Shown here piece after piece: positions 1 to 5,831 of a DNA stretch of 5,831 bases. The stretch spans positions 1 through 5,831 of the forward strand of contig JALSOO010000181.1 in NCBI GenBank assembly GCA_026986355.1. Reading direction: 5' to 3'. Source of the DNA: Campylobacteraceae bacterium. GTDB lineage: Bacteria; Campylobacterota; Campylobacteria; Campylobacterales; Sulfurovaceae. Positions within the stretch are counted from its first letter, which is position 1. The number at the start of each line of letters is the position of its first letter. Made by a program: the position numbers and the translations under genes. Under the pieces are notes generated by a model. It saw nothing but the letters and a program-made list of their open reading frames with translations. It was not told the origin of the DNA and ran no database searches.

Positions 1-154
1 CCCAATCCTTAAATTCCAAGCAAAAGCTGATGGAATGAAAAAAGGGGATAAACTAGAGATTACATACACAGAAGTATTTTTCAACGCCGATAAAACAGGC
101 GAAGGTAAATACAATGATGTAACTGAAGCTAAAAAGATTAAAGGTCTTAAATAG
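1..154 (+). CDS. soxZ: C-terminal fragment of a probable SoxZ, thiosulfate-oxidation carrier subunit
   Basis: The frame starting at base 2 is open from the window edge to the TAG at 152-154 and gives 50 residues beginning PILKFQAKADGMKKGDKLEI and ending KKIKGLK. The pattern (N)P-x-hydrophobic-K-F, then KKGDKLEITYTE, then a polar stretch and a basic end resembles the last strands of the immunoglobulin-like SoxZ domain, where a 'NPYxxF...GD.v.v.W.D' pattern is usual. SoxZ pairs with SoxY in the periplasm; the SoxYZ dimer carries sulfur intermediates on a SoxY cysteine during thiosulfate oxidation. The N-terminus and any soxY partner lie outside the window. With only 50 residues and no catalytic motif this is a family-level resemblance; another small beta-sandwich protein is possible. 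Confidence 0.5.
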   Translation, partial: PILKFQAKADGMKKGDKLEITYTEVFFNADKTGEGKYNDVTEAKKIKGLK

Positions 155-171
155 TTTTCAAATTATCTATA

Positions 172-190
172 CCACCTCTTTTAGAGGTGG
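172..190. terminator. Perfect 8-bp hairpin after the soxZ-like gene
   Basis: CCACCTCT (172-179) and AGAGGTGG (183-190) are exact reverse complements around a TTT loop. The hairpin lies 17 bases past the stop of the + strand gene and just beyond the stop of the - strand lipoprotein gene, in the convergent gap. An outer pair ATTAT (162-166) / ATAAT (191-195) could extend the stem across a five-base bulge. No clean T-run follows on either strand, so it is either a weak bidirectional terminator or an mRNA 3'-end stabilising stem. Confidence 0.5.
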
Positions 191-196
191 ATAATA

Positions 197-216
197 GGTT
201 CACATATTAGTGAACC
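197..216. terminator. Second hairpin, overlapping the 3' end of the SPOR lipoprotein gene
   Basis: GGTTCAC (197-203) and GTGAACC (210-216) are exact reverse complements around the loop ATATTA. The right arm encodes the last codons of the - strand lipoprotein gene, whose TAA stop (209-207) lies in the loop. With the hairpin at 172-190 it makes a tandem pair. A transcript of the - strand gene would form this stem, then TATTAT, then the GC-rich 8-bp stem, a plausible termination arrangement. No long T-run is present. Confidence 0.4.
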
Positions 217-1268
217 GTTGTTACAAATCCATTAGGAACTTCTCCTGAAGCTAAAGCTCGTTTTGCAGAAGAGCGACTTGAAAAACCTGTCAAATAGACT
301 CTATATATTGTTTTCCTACCACTTTTACCTCTTTTTACAACTGCTTTATATCTACCACTATTAGCATTTGCAACAGATTGAGCTTTGCCTCTACTTGAAA
401 ATGCACCTATTTGAATGGCTACTCCACTAGAACCACCTCTCGAAGAAGAAGATGAGGAGCTATAACTTCCATATGAACTATTGTCACTATAGGTTGTAGA
501 TGATGAACCACCATAAGCTGAACTGCTACCATATGATGATGAACTTGTTGATGAGCTTATACTAGAATCATGAACGATAAAAGCACCAGGGAAACGTCTA
601 TCTTTTAATCTATTTGCTTCACTTATTGATGAGATTCCTGTAATAATAATCTTATTTAATGCACCACGTTTAATATATACTGAGTATTTAGGGTCTAAAC
701 TCAAAGATTTTTTGAACTCTTCTGCAGCGTAATAATCTTTTAATGCTGCAATTTGTAACTGAATAGTTCCTCTTGAGGAAGTCGAAGAAGAGTATGATGG
801 ACGACTAGAAGATGAGTGAGTCGTAGGTGGTGGAGTTGAGTAGTCTGTATTAGAAGAAGAGTATCCTCCATATGAGTAACTATCATTATTTCCACTACTA
901 TTAGTACTAAATGCCCCACTACTTTGTGAGTCATTATAGTTATCAATTATCTCTCCACTTCCATAAGTAGAAGAACTACTTGTTGTATCAGGAGAACCAT
1001 AGGTCGTACTACTATCACTTGTGGTAACAGCACTATTATCATAAGGCACTACTTCAGAATAGGTTGGTGAGGTTGTATCATAGTTATAAGTATTACTATT
1101 TACTCCTGTACCTGCTGTGGTGGTTGTATCATATATTGTAGATGATTCATTCGAACCTGTAGTGTTATATGTTCCTGATGCAGTTACATTTTCTTGTTTT
1201 TTTGCACAACCTGTAGCTATCAAAAGAAGTGTTGCCGTTGACAATACTAAAGTATTACTAATTTTCAT
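207..1268 (-). CDS. Lipoprotein with two SPOR domains and Ser-rich linkers
   Basis: The 353-residue product opens with a short lipoprotein signal (MKISNTLVLSTATLLLIATG) and a lipobox ending at C21. Ala follows the Cys, which by the E. coli rule suggests outer-membrane rather than inner-membrane sorting. Residues 22-166 are low-complexity Ser/Thr/Tyr/Gly/Asn. Residues 167-234 form one SPOR-like domain (TIQLQIAALKDYYAAEEFKK ... KIIITGISSISEANRLK). Residues 235-281 are a second Ser/Gly/Tyr linker. Residues 282-353 form a clearer SPOR domain (VAIQIGAFSSRGKAQSVANA ... YRVYLTGFSSRSSAKRAL). SPOR domains bind glycan strands stripped of stem peptides, typically at the division septum, so a periplasmic envelope or division role is inferred. 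There is no double-psi beta-barrel, so this is not a complete RlpA, and no amidase domain. The start is supported by AAAGGGA five bases upstream and by the signal peptide. Confidence 0.85.
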   Translation of the reverse strand: MKISNTLVLSTATLLLIATGCAKKQENVTASGTYNTTGSNESSTIYDTTTTAGTGVNSNTYNYDTTSPTYSEVVPYDNSAVTTSDSSTTYGSPDTTSSSSTYGSGEIIDNYNDSQSSGAFSTNSSGNNDSYSYGGYSSSNTDYSTPPPTTHSSSSRPSYSSSTSSRGTIQLQIAALKDYYAAEEFKKSLSLDPKYSVYIKRGALNKIIITGISSISEANRLKDRRFPGAFIVHDSSISSSTSSSSYGSSSAYGGSSSTTYSDNSSYGSYSSSSSSSRGGSSGVAIQIGAFSSRGKAQSVANANSGRYKAVVKRGKSGRKTIYRVYLTGFSSRSSAKRALASGEVPNGFVTTVH

Positions 1269-1295
1269 AATTGTCCCTTTAAAATATTTTACTAC

Positions 1296-1322
1296 ATTAT
1301 AACAAGCTATTTATATTATCAA
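1296..1322 (-). promoter_or_regulatory. Extended -10 promoter of the SPOR lipoprotein gene
   Basis: On the - strand, 1304-1296 reads TGTTATAAT, a perfect extended -10 (TGn plus TATAAT). TTGATA at 1322-1317 is a reasonable -35, though the 15-base spacing is short. Transcription would start near 1289, leaving a leader of about 20 bases that holds the AAAGGGA ribosome site before the ATG at 1268. It lies in the 87-base gap after the pseudouridine synthase gene, so the lipoprotein gene can be transcribed on its own. Confidence 0.55.
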
Positions 1323-1355
1323 TATTAATCCAATTATTTTTTAAGTACTATAGGT

Positions 1356-2273
1356 TCATACTCTCTTATCTTTTTCACAAATCTCACTCTTTGAATGGAT
1401 AAAATCAACATTTGAATAGATAATAAATCTATTATTATAGACAAAATTTAAAGAGTTTGCATGTAGCATAAGTCTTGTTGCTCCTGTATTGATAAAACGT
1501 TCTTTAGGAGTAATTGTTCCATCAAGATATCTATTTGTTATCTCAAAACAAGTTCCATAAATAGGGTCTCCTAGAATAGGATATTTTAAATAAAAAAGAT
1601 GTATCCGTATCTGATGTAGTCGTCCTGTTAATGGTCTACACTCTACTAGAGTAGTATCTAACTCTTTATCATATTCAAGTGGTATAAACTCTGTTTTAGC
1701 ATATTTACCATCTTTTGAAATCTCTACTTTATGTTTATTATGAGTGTAATCTTTTCTAACTTTTATAGGCTCTTCGACTATAAATGGCTCTGTTAACTCT
1801 CCTTTAACCCATGCAAGATAAGTTTTGTTAATTACTTTTTTTTCAAAAGAACTTTTTAAAAAATGCTCTGCATTTTTATTTCGACTTGCCAAAAAAAGCC
1901 CTGATGTCTCCATATCAATTCTATGAACTCCATTAGCATTTTGTCCTGAATGGGTTCGTACCTCATCAAGCATTGAATACTCTGTTGCCATTGTATTTGG
2001 GTGGACAAGTATCCCCGATGGTTTATCATAAACCAAAAAATTCTTATCAACAAAAATAGGTTTAACTCCTCTACTCTTAGGTTCAAAATAGACTAATTCT
2101 ATATCTCCCTCTATGGTTGCACCTGTATTATAGATGGATTCTCCATTAATCAAAACACGACCTTTTGCAATTAAACGCTGTGCTTCTCCTTGTGTAAAAT
2201 TTAGTTTTTTCATAATGTATAGGAAAGCTTTAGTTGGTTTTTCCACATGAAATTGTCGTTTAACAAATGGCAT
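1356..2273 (-). CDS. RluA-family pseudouridine synthase with S4 domain
   Basis: The 305-residue protein isomerises uridine to pseudouridine in structured RNA, most likely 23S rRNA. Residues 11-60 form an S4 RNA-binding domain (TQGEAQRLIAKGRVLINGES). The catalytic domain follows: DKPSGILVHP at 83-92, the family motif HRIDMETSGL at 117-126 with D120 as the catalytic aspartate, GRLHQIRIHL at 217-226, and RLMLHA at 267-272. Length and domain order are normal for RluA/RluC/RluD-type enzymes; the target uridine cannot be read from sequence. AGAGG seven bases before the ATG supports the start. It is divergent from purB, and I recall the same neighbour arrangement in Campylobacter jejuni (Cj0022c beside purB and nrdA), so it is probably the orthologue. 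No convincing terminator is visible after its stop. Confidence 0.92.
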   Translation of the reverse strand: MPFVKRQFHVEKPTKAFLYIMKKLNFTQGEAQRLIAKGRVLINGESIYNTGATIEGDIELVYFEPKSRGVKPIFVDKNFLVYDKPSGILVHPNTMATEYSMLDEVRTHSGQNANGVHRIDMETSGLFLASRNKNAEHFLKSSFEKKVINKTYLAWVKGELTEPFIVEEPIKVRKDYTHNKHKVEISKDGKYAKTEFIPLEYDKELDTTLVECRPLTGRLHQIRIHLFYLKYPILGDPIYGTCFEITNRYLDGTITPKERFINTGATRLMLHANSLNFVYNNRFIIYSNVDFIHSKSEICEKDKRV

Positions 2274-2302
2274 ATTTTTACCTCTTTTTTAGTCGAATTG
2301 GA

Positions 2303-2312
2303 TAGAATTCTA
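2303..2312. promoter_or_regulatory. Palindromic -10 element between the divergent pseudouridine synthase and purB genes
   Basis: TAGAATTCTA is a perfect 10-base palindrome, so the -10-like TAGAAT appears on both strands (2303-2308 on +, 2312-2307 on -). On the - strand it is preceded by TGG, giving the extended form TGGTAGAAT, with transcription expected near 2300 and a leader of about 27 bases for the pseudouridine synthase. On the + strand the leader to purB would be about 55 bases and TG lies one base farther out than ideal. No -35 match is evident on either side. The promoter role is inferred from position and sequence. Confidence 0.35.
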
Positions 2313-2370
2313 CCATAAAAATCTGACACTTCTTTCGCAGAAAATTCATTACTTAAGGAAAACATTTAAA

Positions 2371-3699
2371 ATGATAGAACGATATTCAAGACCAGAGATG
2401 GCAGAAAAATGGACTCAATTTGCACGATATGATGCATGGTTAGAGGTTGAAAAAGCTGTTGTAAAAGCGTGGAACAAATTGGGTCTAATTCCTGATGATG
2501 ATTGCGAAAAGATTGTAAAAAATGCAAAATTTTCTGTAGAGAGAATAGAAGAGATAGAGGCTATTACTCGACACGATTTAATCGCATTCAACACCTCTGT
2601 AAGTGAGAGTTTAGGAGAAGAGTCACGATGGTTTCACTACGGTATGACTAGCTCTGATGCAGTAGATACAGGTGTAGCACTACAGATGAAAGCCTCTTTG
2701 GAGATTATTATCAAAGATGTTAAAATGCTTATGGAGTCTATCAAAAAGAGAGCTATTGAGCATAAAATGACACTTATGGTAGGTAGAAGTCATGGGATTC
2801 ATGGAGAGCCAATTACATTTGGTCTAACTCTGGCTGTTTGGTATGATGAGATGGCTAGACACTTAACTAACTTAGAGCAGACTATGGAGGTTATTGCTGT
2901 GGGTCAGATTAGTGGAGCTATGGGTAACTTTGCTCATGCACCAATAGAGCTTGAAGAGTATGCCATGGCTGAACTTGGACTAAAACCAGAACCATGTTCT
3001 AACCAAGTCGTTCATAGAGATAGATATGCACGATTAGCATCTGCTTTGGGATTGATGGCATCATCTATTGAGAAGTTTGCAGTTCAAGTAAGACATCTAC
3101 AACGAACAGAAGTATATGAAGCAGAGGAGTATTTTGCAAAAGGTCAAAAGGGAAGCTCTGCTATGCCTCACAAAAGAAATCCAATCTTAACCGAGAATAT
3201 TACAGGTCTAGCACGAATGATTAGAGCCTATGTAACTCCTGCTATGGAAAATGTAGCACTGTGGCATGAGAGAGATATTAGTCACTCTTCAACAGAACGT
3301 TTTTGGTTACCTGACTCTTTTATTACTGCTGATTTTATGTTGCACCGTATGAATAGTGTAATTGCAAATTTAACAGTTATGCCAGAGAATATGATGAAAA
3401 ATTTAAATTTAACAGGTGGATTGGTCTTTTCACAAAGAGTTCTACTAGAACTCCCACTAGCAGGAGTAAGCCGTGAAGATGCTTATAGAATTGTGCAGAG
3501 AAATGCTATGAAAGTTTGGCAAGAGATACAGCAGGGAAAATCATCAACAAATGATAAAGGAGAGTCTCTCTATCTACAATACCTACTAGCCGATGATGAG
3601 CTAAAAGAGTCTCTAAGCGAAGAGCAGATAAGAGAGTGTTTCAGCTTTGATTACTATACAAAAAATGTAGATAAAATTTTCTCAAGAGTATTCAAATAG
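2371..3699 (+). CDS. purB: Adenylosuccinate lyase
   Basis: The 442-residue cytoplasmic enzyme acts twice in purine synthesis: it cleaves SAICAR to AICAR and adenylosuccinate to AMP, releasing fumarate each time. It works as a homotetramer of the aspartase/fumarase superfamily. Visible signatures are TRHDL at 66-70 (H68), the substrate loop GMTSSD at 91-96, GRSHGIHGEPITFG with H141 matching the catalytic acid of the Bacillus enzyme, and the family signature GSSAMPHKRNP at 261-271 in the mobile loop carrying the catalytic serine. The protein is complete and of normal length for the short bacterial form. AAGGA at 2355-2359 lies 11 bases before the ATG. The gene ends in two consecutive in-frame TAG codons (3697-3702). 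nrdA follows 66 bases downstream on the same strand, suggesting a nucleotide-metabolism operon. Confidence 0.97.
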   Translation: MIERYSRPEMAEKWTQFARYDAWLEVEKAVVKAWNKLGLIPDDDCEKIVKNAKFSVERIEEIEAITRHDLIAFNTSVSESLGEESRWFHYGMTSSDAVDTGVALQMKASLEIIIKDVKMLMESIKKRAIEHKMTLMVGRSHGIHGEPITFGLTLAVWYDEMARHLTNLEQTMEVIAVGQISGAMGNFAHAPIELEEYAMAELGLKPEPCSNQVVHRDRYARLASALGLMASSIEKFAVQVRHLQRTEVYEAEEYFAKGQKGSSAMPHKRNPILTENITGLARMIRAYVTPAMENVALWHERDISHSSTERFWLPDSFITADFMLHRMNSVIANLTVMPENMMKNLNLTGGLVFSQRVLLELPLAGVSREDAYRIVQRNAMKVWQEIQQGKSSTNDKGESLYLQYLLADDELKESLSEEQIRECFSFDYYTKNVDKIFSRVFK

Positions 3700-3765
3700 T
3701 AGAGATAACCCTTGTGGGTGTATAAAAAAATAAAATTAATAAAATATAAAGGAGTATCTATATAT
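3700..3765 (+). promoter_or_regulatory. purB-nrdA spacer with possible weak nrdA promoter and ribosome site
   Basis: The spacer holds a 4-bp stem (ACCC 3708-3711 / GGGT 3716-3719), then TATAAA at 3721-3726 directly preceded by TG, then a strongly A-rich stretch, then AAAGGAG at 3748-3754 as the nrdA ribosome site, 11 bases before the ATG. TATAAA could be a -10 for a separate nrdA transcript starting near 3733, but no -35 is seen. There is no terminator with a T-run, so read-through from purB is the simplest reading. I see no clear NrdR-box pair. Confidence 0.3.
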
Positions 3766-5831
3766 ATGATAAGAGTTGTAAAAAGAAGTGGTCAAATTGA
3801 AAAGCTTGATATTAGAAAGATTCAAAAATATACATGTGAAGCTGTAGAGGGTCTAAAAAACGTAAGCCAAAGTGAACTAGAGGTTGATGCCAATCTCCAA
3901 TTTCAAGATATGATGAGTTCAGCAGATATTCAAGAGACATTAATAAAAACTGCTGTTGATAAGATAGATGTTGACCGACCAGATTGGACATTTGTAGCTT
4001 CACGACTATTTCTTTATGATCTCTATCATAAAGTGGGACGAAATGTAGGTGGAATAAAGGGTAAATCCTATTTTCATCTTAGTAGATATTTTGAAGTAGG
4101 AGAGAGAGAGGGGAGAATTCTACTTGGATTAAAAGATAAATATGACCTTGATGATTTAAATAACTATATCCAACCCCAAAGAGATTTACAATTTAACTAT
4201 CTAGGAATCAGAACGCTATCAGATAGGTACCTACTCAAAGATAGAGAAGGAAAACCAATAGAACTACCCCAACATCTATTTATGGGTGTGGCTATGTTCT
4301 TGGCTCAAAATGAGTCCGATTGTCAAATGTGGGCAAAGAAGTTTTATGATATTTTGAGTAAATTTGAAGTGATGGCAGCAACACCTACACTATCTAATGC
4401 TAGAACCCCTCGTCACCAGCTTAGCAGTTGTTTTATAAAAGGTACAAAAGTAAGAACCATTCAAGGATATAAAGATATTGATAAAATTGAAGAGGGAGAC
4501 TTAGTTCTTACACATAAAAATAGATTTATGAGCGTCTATGAATTACTTAAAAGAGATTATGAAGACGAATTAATTGTTTTAAATATAAATGGTCTAATAG
4601 ATGATTTATCTGCAACTAAGGAGCATCCTGTTTTATCTATTAAAAAAGATGATATTAAATGTATTAGAGAATTAGGTAGTTGTATAAAAAGTCAAGGAAA
4701 AAATAAAAGATGTTTTAAATTAAAAAGAGAATATAAAGATGATTGTCATTTTTTAAACAAAAAATTTGGCTCAAAATGGAATGAAATAGATGATTTAAAT
4801 ATAGGTGATTTTGTCTCTATTTCATATCCAAAAAATATTTATAAAAGTGTAATTTATATCTCTGATTATGTAAAAATAAAAAATATTTTTATTAAAAATA
4901 AAAAAATAATGTTTAAACGTTCATCAAATTCCTTCTATAGTTGTGAAAGAAGTTTTTTAAACAATCAAATTAAACCTGTTAATAATAAAATAGAGCTATC
5001 AAAAGATTTTATGCGTCTTGTTGGTTATTTTTTAGCAGAAGGACATATTGCTAAAGATAGGTCATCAATAACTTTTACATTTGGTTCAAAAGAGACTTTA
5101 TATATTCAAGATACAAAAAATATATTAGAAAGAGTGTTTGATATAAATGTAAATATAACTGAAAATAGAGATAATAGTACAAATATATCTGTTCATAGTA
5201 AAATTATTGGACTCTTTTTTGATAAATTAGTAGGAACTGGTTTTAATAAAAAAATATTAAATATTGATTTACTTTTTTCAGACCCAGAAGTACAAAAAGA
5301 GTTATTAATTGGAGTTATTAGAGGAGATGGCTGTGCCTTAAAAGAGGGTTATCAATTAACTCTTTCTAATAAAAAACTAATCCAACAATTATTTGAGATT
5401 TCATTAAGATGTGGGTTATCTCCTTATTTAAAAATAGATGCAAAAAAACATAAAGGGGCAACAGTTAAGGCAAGTCATCTTAAAATTGGTGTAAATAATG
5501 ATAAAGAATTTATACTTAGTGTTAATAAAAATATAGAGCATATCAATTTTAACTCTAAAGCATCTTCTACTTTACGATATTTCTGGTTTGAAAATGAATA
5601 TTTTATGAAAATAATTGAAAAAAACAAAAGAGATATAAAAGAAGAGGTATATAATATTGAGGTAGAAGAAGACCACTCTTATTGTGTATCAGGAGTAAAT
5701 GTACATAACTGTTATATAGGGTCAACAAGCGATAATATAGAGGGTATTTTTGATGCCTATAAAGAGATGGCTCTTCTATCTAAATTTGGTGGTGGAATCG
5801 GTTGGGATTGGTCACAAGTGCGTGGTATGGG
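3766..5831 (+). CDS. nrdA: Ribonucleoside-diphosphate reductase large subunit, intein-containing, 3' end cut by the window
   Basis: The frame is open for 688 codons from the ATG at 3766 to the window end. NrdA reduces ribonucleoside diphosphates to deoxy forms together with the radical subunit NrdB. Residues 1-90 form the ATP-cone allosteric domain (MIRVVKRSGQIEKLDIRKIQ). Residues 140-221 are the RNR N-terminal domain (LGIRTLSDRYLL, then MAATPTLSNARTPRHQLSS). An intein occupies residues 222-648. Host sequence resumes at C649 with CYIGSTSDNIEGIFDAYKEM and SKFGGGIGWDWSQVRGMG. Joining 221 to 649 restores HQLSSCYIGS, where the Cys matches the redox-active C225 of E. coli NrdA that reduces substrate with C462. 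The thiyl-radical cysteine, its partner residues and the C-terminal redox tail lie beyond the window. The start is supported by AAAGGAG and by the ATP cone beginning at residue 1. Confidence 0.96.
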   Translation, partial: MIRVVKRSGQIEKLDIRKIQKYTCEAVEGLKNVSQSELEVDANLQFQDMMSSADIQETLIKTAVDKIDVDRPDWTFVASRLFLYDLYHKVGRNVGGIKGKSYFHLSRYFEVGEREGRILLGLKDKYDLDDLNNYIQPQRDLQFNYLGIRTLSDRYLLKDREGKPIELPQHLFMGVAMFLAQNESDCQMWAKKFYDILSKFEVMAATPTLSNARTPRHQLSSCFIKGTKVRTIQGYKDIDKIEEGDLVLTHKNRFMSVYELLKRDYEDELIVLNINGLIDDLSATKEHPVLSIKKDDIKCIRELGSCIKSQGKNKRCFKLKREYKDDCHFLNKKFGSKWNEIDDLNIGDFVSISYPKNIYKSVIYISDYVKIKNIFIKNKKIMFKRSSNSFYSCERSFLNNQIKPVNNKIELSKDFMRLVGYFLAEGHIAKDRSSITFTFGSKETLYIQDTKNILERVFDINVNITENRDNSTNISVHSKIIGLFFDKLVGTGFNKKILNIDLLFSDPEVQKELLIGVIRGDGCALKEGYQLTLSNKKLIQQLFEISLRCGLSPYLKIDAKKHKGATVKASHLKIGVNNDKEFILSVNKNIEHINFNSKASSTLRYFWFENEYFMKIIEKNKRDIKEEVYNIEVEEDHSYCVSGVNVHNCYIGSTSDNIEGIFDAYKEMALLSKFGGGIGWDWSQVRGM
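4429..5709 (+). mobile_element. In-frame NrdA intein (427 residues) with LAGLIDADG endonuclease
   Basis: A protein-splicing element, translated within nrdA and excised from the protein. Intein numbering: block A is C1-FIKGTKVRTI; block B is ATKEHPV with T63 and H66; block F is VYNIEVEEDHSYCV (N409, H416); block G ends VHN with H426 and N427, followed by Cys +1. These are the residues for the standard pathway: C1 acyl shift, transesterification to C+1, Asn cyclisation. The usual block F Asp is Asn here, a variant I recall in other inteins. A second Hint-like segment (W120-NEIDDLNIGDFVSI) precedes the endonuclease. Composition differs sharply from the host: 26 of 37 Leu codons are TTA against 4 of 25 in the upstream extein (hand counts), and 4861-4920 has 6 G+C in 60 bases. 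No stop or frameshift interrupts it, so it is probably splicing-competent. Confidence 0.95.
4996..5580 (+). other. LAGLIDADG (DOD) homing endonuclease domain inside the NrdA intein
   Basis: The domain lies between the splicing halves. The first LAGLIDADG helix (block C) is LVGYFLAEG at NrdA precursor residues 418-426 (5017-5043), with acidic E425. The second (block E) is LLIGVIRGDG at 513-522 (5302-5331), with acidic D521. Between them, FFDKLVGTGFNKKI fits block D with a conserved-type Lys; after them, YQLTLSNKKLIQQLFEISLR fits block H. Both metal-binding acidic positions are present, so nuclease activity is plausible. Its expected target is the intein-free nrdA site formed by joining base 4428 to base 5710, which it would cut to copy the intein into that allele. 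The edges given are approximate. Confidence 0.85.

Noticed and set aside
420..560. Tandem DNA repeat or microsatellite with phase-variation potential
   Set aside because: The Ser tracts use mixed codons (AGT, TCA, TCT, AGC), and no homopolymer or perfect short repeat is long enough for a convincing slippage switch.
740..946. Alternative open frame on the - strand inside the lipoprotein gene
   Set aside because: It has a Leu/His/Thr-rich, unnatural composition caused by reading the Ser-rich repeat region in another frame; the SPOR lipoprotein frame is clearly the coding one.
1117..1302. Open frame on the + strand opposite the start of the lipoprotein gene
   Set aside because: It is antisense to the signal peptide and promoter of a real gene, with no ribosome site or recognisable domain.
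1856..2086. Alternative - strand frame inside the pseudouridine synthase gene
   Set aside because: It lies within a gene with strong family motifs in the main frame and shows no coherent protein features.
3708..3719. Terminator between purB and nrdA
   Set aside because: The stem is only 4 bp and is followed by an A-rich rather than T-rich stretch.
3812..4003. Open frame on the - strand opposite the nrdA ATP cone
   Set aside because: It is antisense to a well-matched ATP-cone domain, with no ribosome site or known motif.
4429..5709. Group I or group II intron in nrdA instead of an intein
   Set aside because: The frame is continuous through the whole insert and both ends carry intein splicing motifs (Cys-start block A, VHN before Cys). 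I saw no sign of an intron catalytic core.
4429..5709. Split or degenerate intein
   Set aside because: Codon-by-codon translation finds no stop or frameshift, and all main splicing positions are filled.

Overview
The window looks like a chromosomal segment of a low-GC member of the Campylobacterota (Epsilonproteobacteria). Two things point there: the gene order pseudouridine synthase / purB / nrdA, which I recall from Campylobacter jejuni (Cj0022c, Cj0023, Cj0024), and a likely SoxZ C-terminus at the left edge, which suits a sulfur oxidiser of the Sulfurimonas/Sulfurovum/Arcobacter kind. The genus cannot be fixed from this sequence alone.

Layout: (1) 1-154, + strand, the last 50 codons of a probable sulfur-compound carrier protein SoxZ. 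(2) 155-216, a convergent gap with two perfect hairpins, the second running into the end of the next gene. (3) 207-1268, - strand, a Ser/Tyr/Gly-rich lipoprotein with two SPOR (peptidoglycan-binding) domains and its own extended -10 promoter. (4) 1356-2273, - strand, an S4-domain RluA-type pseudouridine synthase. (5) 2274-2370, a divergent promoter region centred on a palindromic -10 element. (6) 2371-3699, + strand, purB, adenylosuccinate lyase. (7) 3766-5831, + strand, the start of nrdA, the class I ribonucleotide reductase large subunit, cut by the window end. No stretch longer than 300 bases lacks a gene.

The main discovery is that nrdA is interrupted in frame by a 427-codon intein (4429-5709). 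It has all the expected splicing residues and an apparently intact LAGLIDADG homing endonuclease. It sits exactly before the Cys that matches the redox-active C225 of E. coli NrdA, so that catalytic Cys is also the +1 splicing nucleophile. The intein is far more AT-rich than its host gene and uses different leucine codons, which suggests horizontal acquisition.

Functionally, purB (AMP and IMP synthesis) and nrdA (dNTP synthesis) are a co-directional nucleotide-metabolism pair, probably co-transcribed. The leftward pair serves RNA modification and the cell envelope.
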